Shown in pieces: positions 1 through 12,619 of a DNA stretch of 64,000 nucleotides. The stretch is from Dromiciops gliroides (lineage: Eukaryota > Chordata > Mammalia > Microbiotheria > Microbiotheriidae). The DNA lies in contig NC_057862.1 in assembly GCF_019393635.1 (NCBI RefSeq), positions 416,251,669-416,315,668 on the forward strand, given 5' to 3'. The position numbers were made by a program, and so were the translations under genes. A model generated the notes under the pieces. The model did no database searches and was not told the DNA's origin. It saw nothing but the letters and a program-made list of their open reading frames with translations. Numbering within the stretch: the first letter of the stretch is position 1; every line of letters starts with the position of its first letter.

Positions 1-560
1 TAAATGCAAAGGTTAATAATTATTGTGCCTTCTCAGTGTTGTCTTGCAAATAGAAAGAATACATCAACCAATTCCCTTCCCTGTTGTCTGTCTTCAGAAA
101 GGGCCCCTTGGAAGCACATGGTTGGGAAAGCAGGATTCAGTTTTCTACCCACCCATCCTAGATTATTCCTGAAGCTAGGCTGTGGTTATTACTGCCATCT
201 TTTATGAATCTGAAGCTTAATATGTGAAGAAACACATTTTCTTGTATTTTAAGAAACATATTTTCCCTTCCTGTTCTATAAACTCAGTATAAAACTAGGT
301 TGGTTGTTTAACCCTTTCTCACCTCTCCCTCACTGAACAGTTCAGCTCAGCTCAGGTTACCTCCAATGGGGCACGCTAAAGAGACAAATTCTTAAGGGCA
401 ACAGTTTTCAGAGAGGGTAAATTCTGCCTTGCAAAGAACTAATTTGATGCAGGGGGGTTTCGTTTCATTTCTGTCCAAATAATGACTTCCAGACAGATTT
501 TCCTAATTCCAAAAATCAGATTGACTAAAAGACCCACCTCATTTTTATATCTGTCTAAGA

Positions 561-751
561 CAGAAGTTCTTAACCTTAAGTCTATGAACTTTTGAAAAAT
601 ATTTTATAACTATTTCAATATGATTAATTTCCTCTGTAATTCTGTGTATTTTATTTTATGTGTTTAAAAAAATTATTCTGAGGAGGGATCCATTTGCTTC
701 ATTAAACTGTCAAAGGTGTCCTTGACAAACAAAAAAAGGTAAAAACCCCTG
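561..751. mobile_element. hAT-like MITE (copy 1)
   Basis: The ends are cagaagttcttaacctt and ggtaaaaacccctg, inverted and related to the CAGGGGTTCTTAACC-type ends of Charlie-like elements. The body (ataactatttcaatatgatt, then ctgtgtattttattttatg) matches the copies at 14619 and 30647. It is non-coding. Confidence 0.65.
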
Positions 752-1139
752 GGGTGGGCTATGATAAGAAGAAAATGGTCAACAGTCATTCAATATAGGC
801 ATCATAACTGAAGATAAAAAAAGCACCACTCCTTCTTCCCTTCCCCATTCTATCCTTTTCTCAATTACTGATGTGCCCTAACCAGTCTCTTCTATCTTAC
901 TAGCGTTCTCTGTGCCCAACTTCCCCCTTTTTTGGTGGTCTTAGAATAAGGAGGGGGGAAAGAAAGCCACCAGTAACTAAAGAGGGATAATATCAGGAAG
1001 AGGAGACAACTAGAAGAGAAGAAAAAAGTGGAGGTGGTTTGTTTGGAAAATCCTTTGGACACTCCCCATTTGGCAAGAGAAAAGTACCTAGGTTCCTTCT
1101 ATAGGCCCATGAAGGATTTTGTGAAGTTGAGCTTCCATG

Positions 1140-1300
1140 CAATGAATAAATGAAAAAAAAAACATTTTTGAGTGCTAACTATAAGCAAATCACTGATGAT
1201 ACAGAGAGTACCTGATTTCAAGGAGCTCACATTTCTAATGGGGGAAGAGGTTTCAGATTTAAGTTACATGGAAAGGCCCAATGGTTCTGAGGGAGTAACA
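1140..1300 (-). mobile_element. L2 3' end fragment
   Basis: Antisense L2 3' end: ttttgagtgctaactataag, then caaggagctcacatttctaa and gggggaagagg. Confidence 0.6.
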
Positions 1301-1704
1301 AAAAAGATGATAATGAACCTTCTTTAAAGTTATTTCTAAGAAAACTATCATTTTCTGATATTGAACCATTTGACATTGCCAAGGACTTTGGTGGTGAGAA
1401 CTTTCTTTTCTGAGTCTTTTTTTCTTTCTGGGCTTTAGTGACTACTGTGGAGGTAGGAGATGAAGCACCTGCAAAGATGGTTCCTGGGTCCCATCTCCAT
1501 GCAGATTTCTCCCTTGGACAGTAGCTGGAGGTGGGGGAGGAGGACTGTAGCAGGGTTAGTCATACACTCTTCCCAGCAATCTTGGACTTCCCTACCCTCA
1601 TACTTGGGATTGGACGTGACTCTTGAGGATCTATCTATGTTCATCTCTGGACCTAATGATTTGTCCATCAAAAATTCCTGATTTGTGTGACCCTCCTTTT
1701 AATT

Positions 1705-2245
1705 AAACTTTATGTCTAAGCTCTTATTTTGGTCATGGTTTTCAGGTAGTCCAATGCTTTTCAAATTATCTCTCCTGGATTTATTTTCCAGGTCAGCTGT
1801 TTTTCCAAGGAGATATTTCACATTGCCCTCTATTTTTCATTCAATTGGATTTGCTTTACTGTGTCTTGGTTTGTTCAATTCTAATTCTTAGGCAATTCCT
1901 TTCATCAGATGGCTTTTTTATCTCCTTTTCCATTTGACTTTTCAAACTGTTGACTTTTTTCTCATGACTCTCCTGCATTGCTCATTTCTCTTTCCATTCT
2001 TTCCTCCTTCTCTCTAAATCTTCCTTCTATCTCTCCTACTTTCTCTTCAAAGTCCCTTTTGAGAGCTTCCATGGCCTGAGACCAGTTCATATTTTTTCTT
2101 GGAAGCTTTGGATATAGGGGACCTGAGGTTGTTATCCCCTTCTGAGGGTGCACCTTGATCTTCCTTGTCGTTGAAGAAACTTTCTATAATTCTCAACTTT
2201 CTTTGCTTGCTCATCTTTTACTTGACTTTTAACTCCCTACTGGGG
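1705..2245 (-). mobile_element. L1/HAL1 ORF1 fragment
   Basis: This segment is strongly similar by eye to 53790-54500: both encode KNMNWSQAMEALKRDFEEKV and then KEERMEREM on the - strand. It also holds the RRM-side segment and is interrupted by small indels. Similarity ends near 2245 at the equivalent of the ORF1 start. It is a dead fragment of the same or a close family. Confidence 0.75.
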
Positions 2246-2249
2246 GTTA

Positions 2250-3090
2250 ATTAAATTTTATTCTGTAATGTTGTGAAATGCATTTCAGCAAGTAGGAAAT
2301 AGACCTCAGCACAGACAAGTTCTCTAGGAGATAGGTGAAAGCCAAAAGAGTAAGAAAATCCACCAAAGTGAACCCTGGCCCTTTATGTCATGAGAGAGTC
2401 TCTGACAGAAGGATTATATACCCATCAATCCTCAGACCAAATACACAAAAAAATAAGCAATAATGCAATTGTACTAAGTCAAACCAGAAAATAGATCCTT
2501 GCCTTTTGAGCAGCTTTTTCTGAGGCTCTTCCAAGAGAGGCTTTAGTTCTGCAGCAGGGACATAATCCAGCCAAAAGCAGGGCTCAGAAATCCAAATTCT
2601 CTGCTTCATATCCCATGGTCATTTAACCAGTCTTTACATATGGCTTTACCCTTCTTTTTGTCTTCCCTTTCCTCTCCATAAATGGAAGTGGGACAGAGAA
2701 CAAAGAAAAGGAATTCTTATAAATTTGGTGAAAGGCATCCTAAGTATCCCTAGGGGGAAGGAGGTTTCTGGAGTAATCTGTTCTAAATATTTTAAAATCA
2801 TTAATGTTGAAAAGTTCTTTTCAATATTTAACCTAAATATTTCTAGCTGTAATATAAACGTTTTCTTTTTTCCCCTATTTTCAATGGTATTTCCTAAATA
2901 TCCTGTAGCTTGATGATACCCAAATTTGTCAAAGAATAGTAACTTTCTTGAAAATCATCAGCATCCCTACCTAAGGTCCAACCAGGGTTAATGCCATAAC
3001 ACAGGAGATGGGAAGCCAACTAACTTCCTTTGATAGGACCCATCTGGAGGTGTTATGAGACAGGTTATATTTATAGAGGAAGCATTTGTC
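2250..3090. other. Unassigned intergenic sequence
   Basis: No gene or recognisable repeat. Short frames are not supported. Confidence 0.5.
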
Positions 3091-3094
3091 ATGC

Positions 3095-3300
3095 ATAGGA
3101 AGACAGCATGGCCTAGGAAAAAGAGCCTGGACTTGGAGTCAGAATGACAGGTTCAAGTCTATTAGCTATGTGACTTTGGAGTACATTCACTTTATCTCAG
3201 CCTCAGTTTCCTCATTAGCAGAAATGCAAGTAATAATGCCTATACTGACTGCCTTCGAGATCTTTGTGAAGAAAGTGTTTTGAAAAATGCCATTGAAAAC
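3095..3300 (+). mobile_element. MIR-type SINE
   Basis: Head agcatggcctaggaaaaaga, agcctggacttggagtcaga, and the core and tail outline cctcagtttcctcattagca are recognisable. Confidence 0.7.
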
Positions 3301-4374
3301 GTGACTTATAATTCAAGATATTCTACCTACTTCTACTGAAGGCTTCATGGTTTTGAGGGTTTTGATAGGAAGCACACCAACACACACATACACAAACAAA
3401 CCAACCCACAGGTCAGCTGGATTAATGGAGACAGAAAGGGAAAGGAGAGGACTCTCAAACAGGTACAAAATTTCAACTAATGGATTTAAATTCAGATGTA
3501 TCTGTGCTGGGCAGAGGGATGCCTTACAATGATCACATCCATTAGAGTAATGTTCTTGGTACCATTAGAGAAAGCATGGTAGGCACTTAGAATAGATAGT
3601 AGTCTCCTCTTATTGAAGCATCAGTCCATTAGCACCACACTGTGCTCAGCATAAGACAGGGACAGAAAAGAATAAAAGTAGAAAGGATGCAGTACTTTTC
3701 CCTAAAAGTCATTTCCCAGAATCCTAATTTCTTCTTCTGTTCCTAAAATTCCAAGGAGAAAGATCTTTATTTTACCTCTCCTTGCACAGAGAACAAAGAA
3801 AATTGAAAAGAGATGAGTTTTTTGTTGCTTATATTCATTCTGTATGAGTAGAAAAGGAGACCTAAGCATAGGCTACAGGAACACTCTGTGGAGAGTGGGT
3901 AGGACACCCACCCAATCTGGACATTAGAGTTGTTGTCTCCTCTAGAGATGAGAGGCCAAGGAAAATAGCCCCATGCAGTCAGTGGCAGCCCTAGGATTGT
4001 AGAGTTAAAGAACAGAATTCTAGAAAAAAGATTGTGCTCAAAGTAAAGAAAGAGGAAGCCCTGGCATTACCTTCTCTATAGAAAAGAAGCAGGATCAAAA
4101 GAAATTAAATTTGATTAAAGGAATTTTTTTAAATTAAAAATCCCAGATAAACATATCTCACTCTGTTAGAATTCTGCTGTTTTATATTTACCACAAACAG
4201 TGCATGTGCCATGGTTTTTATTATTATTCATACTTTCAGTAGAGGTAGAAAAAACTAACTAGGTTTTTAAAGATCCTAGCTCAGAGAATTATCAAAATTC
4301 TCCTGGTTCACCATCAACAAATGATTGGCAAGCACACATAGATATGTGCCCATACAGCTTGGCTAGTCAGTATT

Positions 4375-4590
4375 TGTATAACCGTAGGAAGGTGAGAATA
4401 TCGAACTAGAAATCAGAAGAATCAGAGTTTAAGTTCCCATTCTATCACTTAGCCATGACTAAGCAAGTTATTTAACATTTCTGAGGCACAATTTCCTTAT
4501 ATATAAAATGGGAATAACACTGCCTACTTTCACATGGTGGTTATGATAAAATTGTTGTATAAACTGTTAAAGTTTTGTAAATCCAATATA
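4375..4590 (+). mobile_element. MIR-type SINE
   Basis: Degraded head, then gactaagcaagttatttaac and ttccttatatataaaatggg, with the usual MIR tail ending near gttttgtaaatcc. Confidence 0.7.
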
Positions 4591-5450
4591 ATAAATATTT
4601 TTGATGCACCTACTGTGCATGAGGTACTACATTAGGCACTGCAGCTATAAAATAAAACAAAAAGCCCAGACCTCGAGGACCTCATATCCTACTGGGGCCC
4701 AGAGGAGTAGGGATAGGGTGCAAAATGCAAACAGATAATCATGTAAACTATTATTTTAAGAGGAAAAGAACACTTACCACTACAGGGATCAGGAGAGGTT
4801 TCCTGAAGAAAGTGAGATAGATAGTTATAGATAGGTAGATAGATAGATAGATAGATAGATAGGAGCTAATATTATATGTATATATAATATGTGAGTTAAT
4901 GTATATTGGTTCATATATATTAGCTCATAATATATATGTGTGTGTGTATAATACACAGATAGATATAGATATAGATATAGATATATAGATATAAATTAGC
5001 TCAACCTTAAAGGAAGTAGGGGATTTAAAGAGATAAAAGTGAGAAAGGAGTGCATGCCAAGATGTGACACAGCTTGTCCAAAGACAGAGAAGTAAGAGAT
5101 GCGAATGTTGAGTTTGGGGAACAACAAGTAAGCTAATATGACTGGAGCATAGAGCACCTGAAGGAGAATAATGTGCAATAAGCCTGGAAAGGTAGGTTAG
5201 AGACAAATAGTGAAGAGCTTTAAATGCAAAGCTGAGAAGTTAGCACTTTATCTTAGAGACAACTGGGAGCTATTGAAGATTCTTGGGCAAAAGAGTAAGA
5301 CTTTTTTTAGCTAGTTGTGAGGAAAATGAATTGGAGTGAGGTGAGATGGAAAACCAGGAGTTCATTTAGGAGGTTATTGCAGTAGTCTAGTGAAGAGATG
5401 ATGAGCTTATATCCTGAAATATGGTGGTGGCTATATGAGTGGAGAGAAGG
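4590..5450 (-). mobile_element. L2, antisense, with GATA-rich insertion
   Basis: The antisense L2 3' end (gatgcacctactgtgcatga, gcactgcagctataaaataa) opens it. After a GATA/TA-rich stretch it continues with aatatgactggagcatagag, gtgaagagctttaaatgcaa and gaggttattgcagtagtcta, matching the L2 3' region in reverse. Confidence 0.7.
4816..4995. repeat. GATA / TA-rich microsatellite cluster
   Basis: Runs of GATA (4816-4862) and ATAGAT (4957-4992) flank an AT-rich segment holding the inverted repeat gagctaatat (4863-4872) / atattagctc (4917-4926). Confidence 0.85.
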
Positions 5451-6172
5451 GGGGTGGGCATGAAATATAGTATAGTATAGTATATATTATAATATATTAT
5501 AGAAGGAAAACTGACAAAATTTGGCAACTTATTGGATATGGAGGGTGAGAAGGAAGGGACAATGGTGACTTTAATTTCATGAACCTAGAAAGATGGCAGT
5601 GACCCCAACAACAAAAAAAGGAACTTCTAAAGAATGACCAGTTTGAGAGTGGGTGAATGGAAGGGTAGGACAATGAATTCCCTACCAACTCTTAAATTTG
5701 GATATTTTTAACCTGAAAGAAGGCTCTACTCATATTGGATAGTTCCTCTATGGAGTATATATGGAAGAGCATGAGCAAGAATCCCATAGGTTGGGAAGGC
5801 ATGGATGGGTTTTGACCTGTCCCTGTGAAGGAAGTACCCATCTTGACAAGAGCATGGATCTCTCTAAGCATCAGAGTAATAAAACTAAGAAAGTCTTTGT
5901 GAAACAACTCACAAGTACCTAGTTGGGCAAATTGTAAAAGAAAATTAAAACAGTGATTTATGACTTGCACTTTTATCCATGTGTCAGTTAATTTGAACAT
6001 GTGCTTGCTGTAATATGGAGTGTCATATAATATAAACAGTCAGTGGCTCCTTGTCTCCAGCACTGGCTCCTTGACTCCCTGTCACAACTCTCCCTGTCAC
6101 CATCCTGATAAGATTCTGGAAAGCCTCACAACTATGTCACAAACACTTAGGTTTTTTTTAAGAGTTCATCAG

Positions 6173-6316
6173 GGGGGGCAGCTAGATGGCACAGTGGTTA
6201 AGCACCGGCTCTGGATTCAGGAGTACCTGAGTTCAAATCCGACCTCAGACACTTGACACCTACTAGCTGTGTGACCCTGGGCAGTCACTTAACCCCCATT
6301 GCCTGCAAAAAAAAAA
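6173..6316 (+). mobile_element. WSINE1-like SINE
   Basis: Head ggcagctagatggcacagtg, core tgagttcaaatccgacctca and tgtgaccctgggcagtcact, A-run tail. Perfect 13-bp TSD aagagttcatcag at 6160-6172 and 6317-6329. Confidence 0.95.
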
Positions 6317-6799
6317 AAGAGTTCATCAGCTTAATTCTACCAGAGATAATAATTTCAAGAAAAAAACCAGCAACAATAATAACAAGCTTCTACCAGGGCC
6401 AGTCATATTCATCTGAAATTGCTCTATTATCCTAATAGGTCGATTTTAAGCTTCATCCTCTCCTAGCATCTCAGTAGCTTCAGTCAAAGTTTCTAGTGGA
6501 TCACTAAATTAGGGAATATGCTTTCTCCCTACAAGAAATTTTGCCCATCTGGCCTAGTGATAAGCTTTCCCTCATATATTATTCTCACAAATTTCCCATT
6601 ATACCATTTATCTCCCCTGCCCACTGCCCTGTTCTCAGAATTCCTCTCCTAGGTCTCACAAGTTAGAGATCTATTCTAGCCATGAGACCTTGGAGAGAGG
6701 ATGGGGAATTATTTACCCTTTCTGGGCCTTGATTTTCTTTTTTCTAAGTTTTAAACAAGATTTAAATCTAATTTTATTACACAGCATGACAAAAAATGT

Positions 6800-7030
6800 A
6801 GTGACGATAGCTGATGCTTATATAGCACTTTAAACCCTTTACATATATTATCTCACTTCATTCTCACAACAACTCTGAGTATTATTATCTCTATTGTGCG
6901 GATGAGTAGACTGAAACACTGACAGGGTTATGTGATTTGACTAGTATCACACCCCTAAGAAATATGTGTCAGTATTTGAATTTAGATCTTCCTAATTCCA
7001 AGTCTGGCATTCTGTCTATTATAGTACCTA
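6800..7030 (-). mobile_element. MIR-type SINE
   Basis: Reverse outline: tatagcactttaaacccttt, attatctcacttcattctca, gttatgtgatttgactagta, and a degraded head. Confidence 0.7.
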
Positions 7031-7555
7031 GAGAGTGGTGCTATTTGGTAATGGGATTTAAAAGGCATAAAAACTGCAGGAAGAGGTCTAACCCAAGGCC
7101 CTTTTAGCACAACATTCTGATGATAGCACCAAAGTACTATAGGACCCCTGACCAAGGACCTATTACTGCATTTCAGTAGTCATTTATAAACTCAGTTGCA
7201 GTTCAGACAGTCGTTTCACAATCTGACCAAAGAATTCCATCAGAAGTCTTGAGCAGATGCTGCTCAGTCCCAATGATGACAGTTTGGATTTGATACCTAA
7301 TAAAAAGCTATTATTCTATTGTTTCAGAATTCAAGGATGAGAGTGGTATCATAGAAGAATTATTGTTATCAGGTATGTCGTATGAATTTAAATTAGAATG
7401 AATGAATTTGGACTGCAGGGGAAGTAAGGAAGTACATTGAGTTAAGATAGCCACATCATTATTGATAAGAGCTATGGATTCAGGAAGGAAACTCCCTACA
7501 CTTGAGGTATTGACTGAAGAAAAATTATCTTCTGGGCAACATAATGAGAACAAAA

Positions 7556-7747
7556 ATGATGATGATAATTGACATTTATATTAGCATTTTAAAGGGTGTA
7601 AAGTGCTTTACATACATTATCAAATTTTAGCTTCCAGACAACCCTGTGAGGTAGGCACTGCAGCTGGGCCTTGATTTTCCCGTCTATAAAATAACCTCCC
7701 AATTGGTCTCTTCTAATTCTAACATTTTGTGACTTCTATAATTCTAA
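7556..7747. mobile_element. Two abutting MIR fragments
   Basis: A reverse piece (cattttaaagggtgtaaagt ... accctgtgaggtaggcactg) meets a forward piece (gggccttgattttcccgtct ... aattctaacattttgtgact) near 7665. Confidence 0.55.
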
Positions 7748-7989
7748 ATCCATACATAATGCCTTCCTTAAAGGGCCATGCATATGTCTCCCTTACACAT
7801 TTATTTACCTACACAGCATAGTGATGCCTTGATGAGTGTATTCTCTAGAATCAAAATCCAAATGGACAACTGGAGGTGGAGGGGAGAACAGGGAAGCTCT
7901 GACTTCCTCTGCTCACAACTGACTAAAATGTCAAACCACTGACTTGACATAACGTCCTTCAAAATGGTTCTAATCTCACCAGGTGGAGC

Positions 7990-8155
7990 ACTTCAGGGGA
8001 TTTGGACTAAAATTATGGCTCAGCGACACTCTACCTGTCTGATCTTGGGAAAGTCACAACCTCTGGGTGGGGCTCAATTTCCTCATATCTAAAATGAGGA
8101 GTTGGACACAATAAGTTTGAAGGTCTCTTTCAACTCTAAATCTAAGTTTTAGTAT
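7990..8155 (+). mobile_element. MIR-type SINE
   Basis: gtctgatcttgggaaagtca, tttcctcatatctaaaatga and ggtctctttcaactctaaat are typical of the core and tail. Confidence 0.65.
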
Positions 8156-8159
8156 GGTA

Positions 8160-9470
8160 TTATCTTCTTTTATTCAAATTGCAGGCTCTTATGACTTATT
8201 AGAAACCATCTCATGGATGACTCCAGAAAAAAAAAAAAGTCCTTACCTGGGAACCACATATCGACTTCTGGTAAGAGGTCTCCCTGTATTTGGCTAAGCT
8301 GGTCCTTAGATGACAATGTCCCAACTGGTCTATTTGTAAAGCCTCTGCTGCTTGGCAGGCCATGCCAGTCTGCATTATGCTGGCAAAACCCAGAGTCACT
8401 TCTATGCTACAAGGAGGCACTAGAGGAGGGCTTTAACAGAGTTTGGCATAATATTGACTTCCCAAAAAAGTTTTTATTAAATTTTACTATTCCTTTCCAC
8501 CACCACCATCAAATGTAGTGAAGTTGTTTATAGACTGAGCCAAATTGTTCCTCTTAACTAGGGTCTCAATAATAGAAACAATAGGCCTTGGTTTCCTCTT
8601 CCCAAGGAAGAGGGACTTTCATAGGCCTCTCTACAGGAGAAAAAAAAAATTTTTTTTAAGTAATCTTCCCTGTTTCAACCTCCAATTCAGAAAGTTATGT
8701 CATGCTTTTAGCCAGGTGAAAGGAAAGTAATGAGTGAATAGGAGATTCCCCTTCACATAGTAAGACAAACTGAGCCCAGAGCTTGAGTCCTGTCTTCTTT
8801 CTTCTAAAGAGGTAGTGTGTGCTCAGCTGGAGAGAGCCAAATGAGACTGGTACTATAGCTCTTCTCCCAGTAATAGAACTTCTCTGCACCAATGGCTATT
8901 TATGGAGTCCTGGAGTCTTTCTCTTCAGAGAAGAGGATGACTTCCCACCCCTGCTGACACACTGCAGAATAGGGGTCCAAGCACTGGCTGAGGTATCCTC
9001 ATCCAAAGCCCAGTCCTCGGTTGCCAAATGCACATGGGAGCAATGTGACCCCGGCACACTCTGTGAGCTAAGGAGACAGCAGATATAGCATGATGCTGGC
9101 TGTCCATCTCCAGCCTGGCAGAGTGCCTCCTCTGTTGACACCACAACAGATGGGCATCAGTGCCAACAGGCAAGATATCCTGCAGCTACTGAGGAGATGA
9201 CTTTCAGCCTCCATCCTGAGCTCTCCTGATGGTATTGAAGGGGAGACTTACTACCTGAAATCAAGCTGTGTACAAGCAGGTTTAAATTTCAGAGCAGTGA
9301 AAACTCAACTGTTGGTGACAATGTAAGGCAAGTGACCAGCTGGATAGGAAAGGCAGGTGTCACTGGTCTTGCCCTTCTCCTCTCCCTCCATACTGACTCC
9401 CTGGCAAAGTTTGGTTGCATAGCAATCAATTAATTATAATATAATATATTATATATATAATATATAACAT
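8160..9470. other. Unassigned intergenic sequence
   Basis: Moderate GC with several short frames on both strands (for example 89 codons on + at 8819-9088 overlapping 82 codons on -). None resembles a known protein. An AT-rich stretch follows at 9430-9475. Confidence 0.5.
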
Positions 9471-9474
9471 ATAA

Positions 9475-9760
9475 TCAATCAATAAATATTTATCAGCTAC
9501 CTACTATATTCCAGGCACTGTGCTAAGCACTGGGGATACAAAAGGAGGTAAAAGACAGTTCCTGCCCTCAAGGATCTTACAATCTAATGGGGGAGATAAC
9601 ATGCAGATAGATAGATTAAAGAGATAGAGAGAAGGGATTAAAAGGAAATAATTAGTAGAGGGAAGGCACTGGAATTAAGAGGGGTTGAGGAAGGCTTCCT
9701 GCAAAAGGAGGGATTTTAGTGGGAATTTAAAGGAAGCCAGAGGAGTCACTGAGTCATTTC
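9475..9760 (-). mobile_element. L2 3' region, antisense
   Basis: ccaggcactgtgctaagcac, tcctgccctcaaggatctta, ggaaggcttcctgcaaaagg: reverse complement of the L2 3' end (..gcacatagtaggtgctcaat). Confidence 0.8.
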
Positions 9761-10311
9761 CCCTCCAATCCATGAAGCAGAGAAGGTACCCTCTCTGGCA
9801 GCAACGCCAAGGAAAGTGGACTGCTTTACGCATCTGCCAGGTGGCTCTGACAGAGCTCCAGCTGCTGTTTATCTACTGTTCCCTGAGGGAAAAGGTGCAG
9901 TGAAAATGGTCTTCCTTGTCACAGGATTCCATCCAGCTGTTCCAGGAAGTTGGTGCTCACTTAAGAATCTTCTAGGAAAATGACAGTAATATGTGTGACT
10001 CTGGGGAGGAGCTTTGGGGAACAGACACATCCAGCCTAACACAATGAAAATGTAAGCCAGGATGCCACACAGGTACTACTCTCTGCCAAGAAGAAATGAT
10101 GCTTTGTCACTGCTTCCTGGCCACAGAGAAATGCACACCCAGTGCAAAGGCTGTGGGGTGGGGAAGAATTCTTCGGGTTGTTTCATGAACAAAAGAAGGC
10201 TTGTGTCTTAAAGGAACTGGTTGCTTTTCTTTGTAACCTGTGAAAGACTGAAAAGTTCTGAAACCTGACTGTGAACACTGGGAATTATCATCTCGAACAC
10301 AGACCATCTAG

Positions 10312-10760
10312 GTGAGACAGTGGACAGAGCACTGGACCTGGAATTGGGAAGTTTGTTGTTCAGTCAGGTCTGACTTTTCACAGCCTGATTTGGGGTTTCC
10401 TTGGCAAAGATATTGGAGTGGTTTGCCATTTCCTTCTCCAGTTCATCTTACAGATGAGGAAACTGAGATAAATAGGGTTAAGTGACTTGCCCTGGGTTAC
10501 ACAGATTTGAACTGAGGTCGTCCTACTCCAGGCCCTGCACTCTATACACTACAACACTTAATTGCCCTTGTGTTGAGAAGACTTACTAACTCTGTGACTC
10601 TGGGCAAGTCACTTAACTTCTGTTAGCCTCAAGTTGCTCAATTGTAAAATGAGAAACATAATAGTACTTACCTTGTAGGGTCGTTGTTATGAGGATTAAG
10701 GGGTAGAATGTTCTTAAAGTGCTTAGCACTTATATGGCATATAATAAGAGCTTAATAAGG
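10312..10760 (+). mobile_element. MIR-type SINE interrupted by MAR1
   Basis: Head gagacagtggacagagcact before the MAR1; core tgactctgggcaagtcactt and tail agtacttaccttgtagggtc after it. Confidence 0.75.
10351..10566 (-). mobile_element. MAR1-type SINE inside a MIR
   Basis: Reverse-complement MAR1 tail (gttgttcagtcaggtctgac, ggtttccttggcaaagatat), then core and head. MIR sequence on the left (10312-10350) continues on the right (10567-10760), so MAR1 inserted into the MIR. Confidence 0.85.
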
Positions 10761-10861
10761 GATTGATTTTTTCTTTCCTAATTTCTATTCTGTTAAGGGC
10801 TGATACTCTTTCGAGCTCTGAGTCAGAAGCTTTTTCTGCAGTACAAGTTTTCGATGACAAT

Positions 10862-10903
10862 GAAGAAGAAGAAGAAGAAGAAGAAGAAGAAGAAGAAGAA
10901 GAA
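10862..10903. repeat. (GAA)n microsatellite
   Basis: About 14 uninterrupted GAA units. The overlapping poly-Glu and poly-Ser frames are artefacts. Confidence 0.97.
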
Positions 10904-11314
10904 ACAAAGCTAATCATAAACAGTCTTCACAGTTTTAATTCACAAACATTCTGAAAAAAGAATCATGACATAGTGGAGAGAAATGACTGGAGCTCTAGTG
11001 CTGGACCTTGGCCTAGGTCATCATGGAAAGTCATTTCACTTCTTGGGAATTAACTATGAAATCAAGAGCTTGCATTATTCATCTGCTGTGTCCCAGGTCA
11101 TCAGCAGTCATCTTGACTTTTGTCCTGCCACTGGACTTTTATGACTTAAGCAAAACAAATCCTCGAGTAAGTCTCCTGCTTTCTCTGCTCCATGTCTTGA
11201 AACCAGCTTATTAATCAGCCAAGGAATAGTGATAGAAAGGTTCCTCTCCTTCCTTCTTCTTCCCCCTAGAAATACTTCAATTCCCTAAGGGAGCACTGAC
11301 TTTTAAAAAGAAAC

Positions 11315-11357
11315 AAGGAAGGAAGGAAGGAAGGAAGGAAGGAAGGAAGGAAGGAAG
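11315..11357. repeat. (GGAA)n microsatellite
   Basis: About 10 GGAA units. Tandem GGAA can bind ETS-family factors, but nothing here shows use. Confidence 0.95.
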
Positions 11358-11734
11358 AAAAACTGCAGTACAAGTTTTCAAATGAAGCTATTGTAGAAGA
11401 GAGCAGCAGCAGCAGCCATGGCAACTGGAGAGAGAATAGATTCTGGGCATTGTAGGCTTGGCTCTTGTGGCTGAGCCTCTGCTCATGAGGAATCATCTCT
11501 GGGAGAGATGGCTAGAATGTTGTGACATTGCTGTCAGGCAACATTCCTTAGAGACTAATACAAAGGACAAAAAAGATCTAATCCTCCTCACTCAGGCCTG
11601 TAAGGGAAGGGGGAAGGGAAGAGAACAAGCATTGCTATAGGGCCTACTATGTGGCAGACACTGTGCTATGCATTTTTTATAGCTATCATCTCATTTTATG
11701 CTCACAACAAGCCTATAAGATAGCCTAGCTGAAA

Positions 11735-12410
11735 TAGCAAGCATCCCGAGGAAGAGATGGGAATTGACATATGCCAGATGGGTCAAATCACAGCAACCAC
11801 CCCATCACCTCCTCTCAGACCCCACTAGAGATAGCCCAGGACCCAGAGCCCAAGAGCCCCTGAAATAGCAATGCCCTCCAGGCTACCAGCTCTACTCCCA
11901 GCATGGCCAACATAACCATCATTCATCTACAACTCTATGTAGAAGGGACCTGCCATCCCTGCTGCCAATAACCAACTGCCATCCTCAGACCGGTAAACCC
12001 AAGAAGAACTGCATACCCCCAGTCATCAGTCCTACTTCCCATCCTCCTTCATAGCCATCATCCAGGAAAAGCAACCGAGTAGCTCTCTCTAGCAAACTTA
12101 TAGCTACTGAATATCCAGAGAAGAAAGTTCTCACCACTGAAGTCTTTGGCACTGTCAAATAGTTAAACATCAGAGGGAAGGAAGGAGAAAAGGAAGGAAG
12201 GAAAGGTTAAGAAAAGAATGTCAGAGGAAAAACTTTAAAATATACACAAGAGAAGATAAGGAAGCTCAGAAGAGGACCGAGATAAGCAGGGCAATGTTGG
12301 AACTAGCATGTTAATTTAATATATGTTTCTGAAAAATAAGCTATCCATAATATTAACAGTTTCGTTTTAAGGGAAGTGAGTTTTTAGGAGGTTTTTAGTA
12401 CCCTAAGATT
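11735..12410. other. Unassigned intergenic sequence
   Basis: No recognisable gene. A MIR-like piece ends near 11730 and the rest is unassigned. Confidence 0.5.
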
Positions 12411-12412
12411 AT

Positions 12413-12615
12413 ATTAAGAGCTGGCATTTGTATAACACTTAAAGGTATACAAAATGCTTTATCTACACCATCATCTCATTTAATCCTCACAGTAACCCTG
12501 TGAGATAAAGTGCTATTATCATTATCATTCCCATTTCCCAGATAAAGAAATGAAGCTTTAGAGAGGTTAAGTGACTTGCTCAGGGTAATACAGTCCGTAA
12601 TTTCTAAATCAGACA
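12413..12615 (-). mobile_element. MIR-type SINE
   Basis: Reverse outline: tttgtataacacttaaaggt, catctcatttaatcctcaca, gaggttaagtgacttgctca. Confidence 0.75.
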
Positions 12616-12619
12616 TTAA

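Noticed and set aside
6180..6300. tRNA-like heads of the SINEs as possible tRNA genes
   Set aside because: The heads are tRNA-derived but lack a complete cloverleaf and are followed by SINE cores, tails and TSDs.
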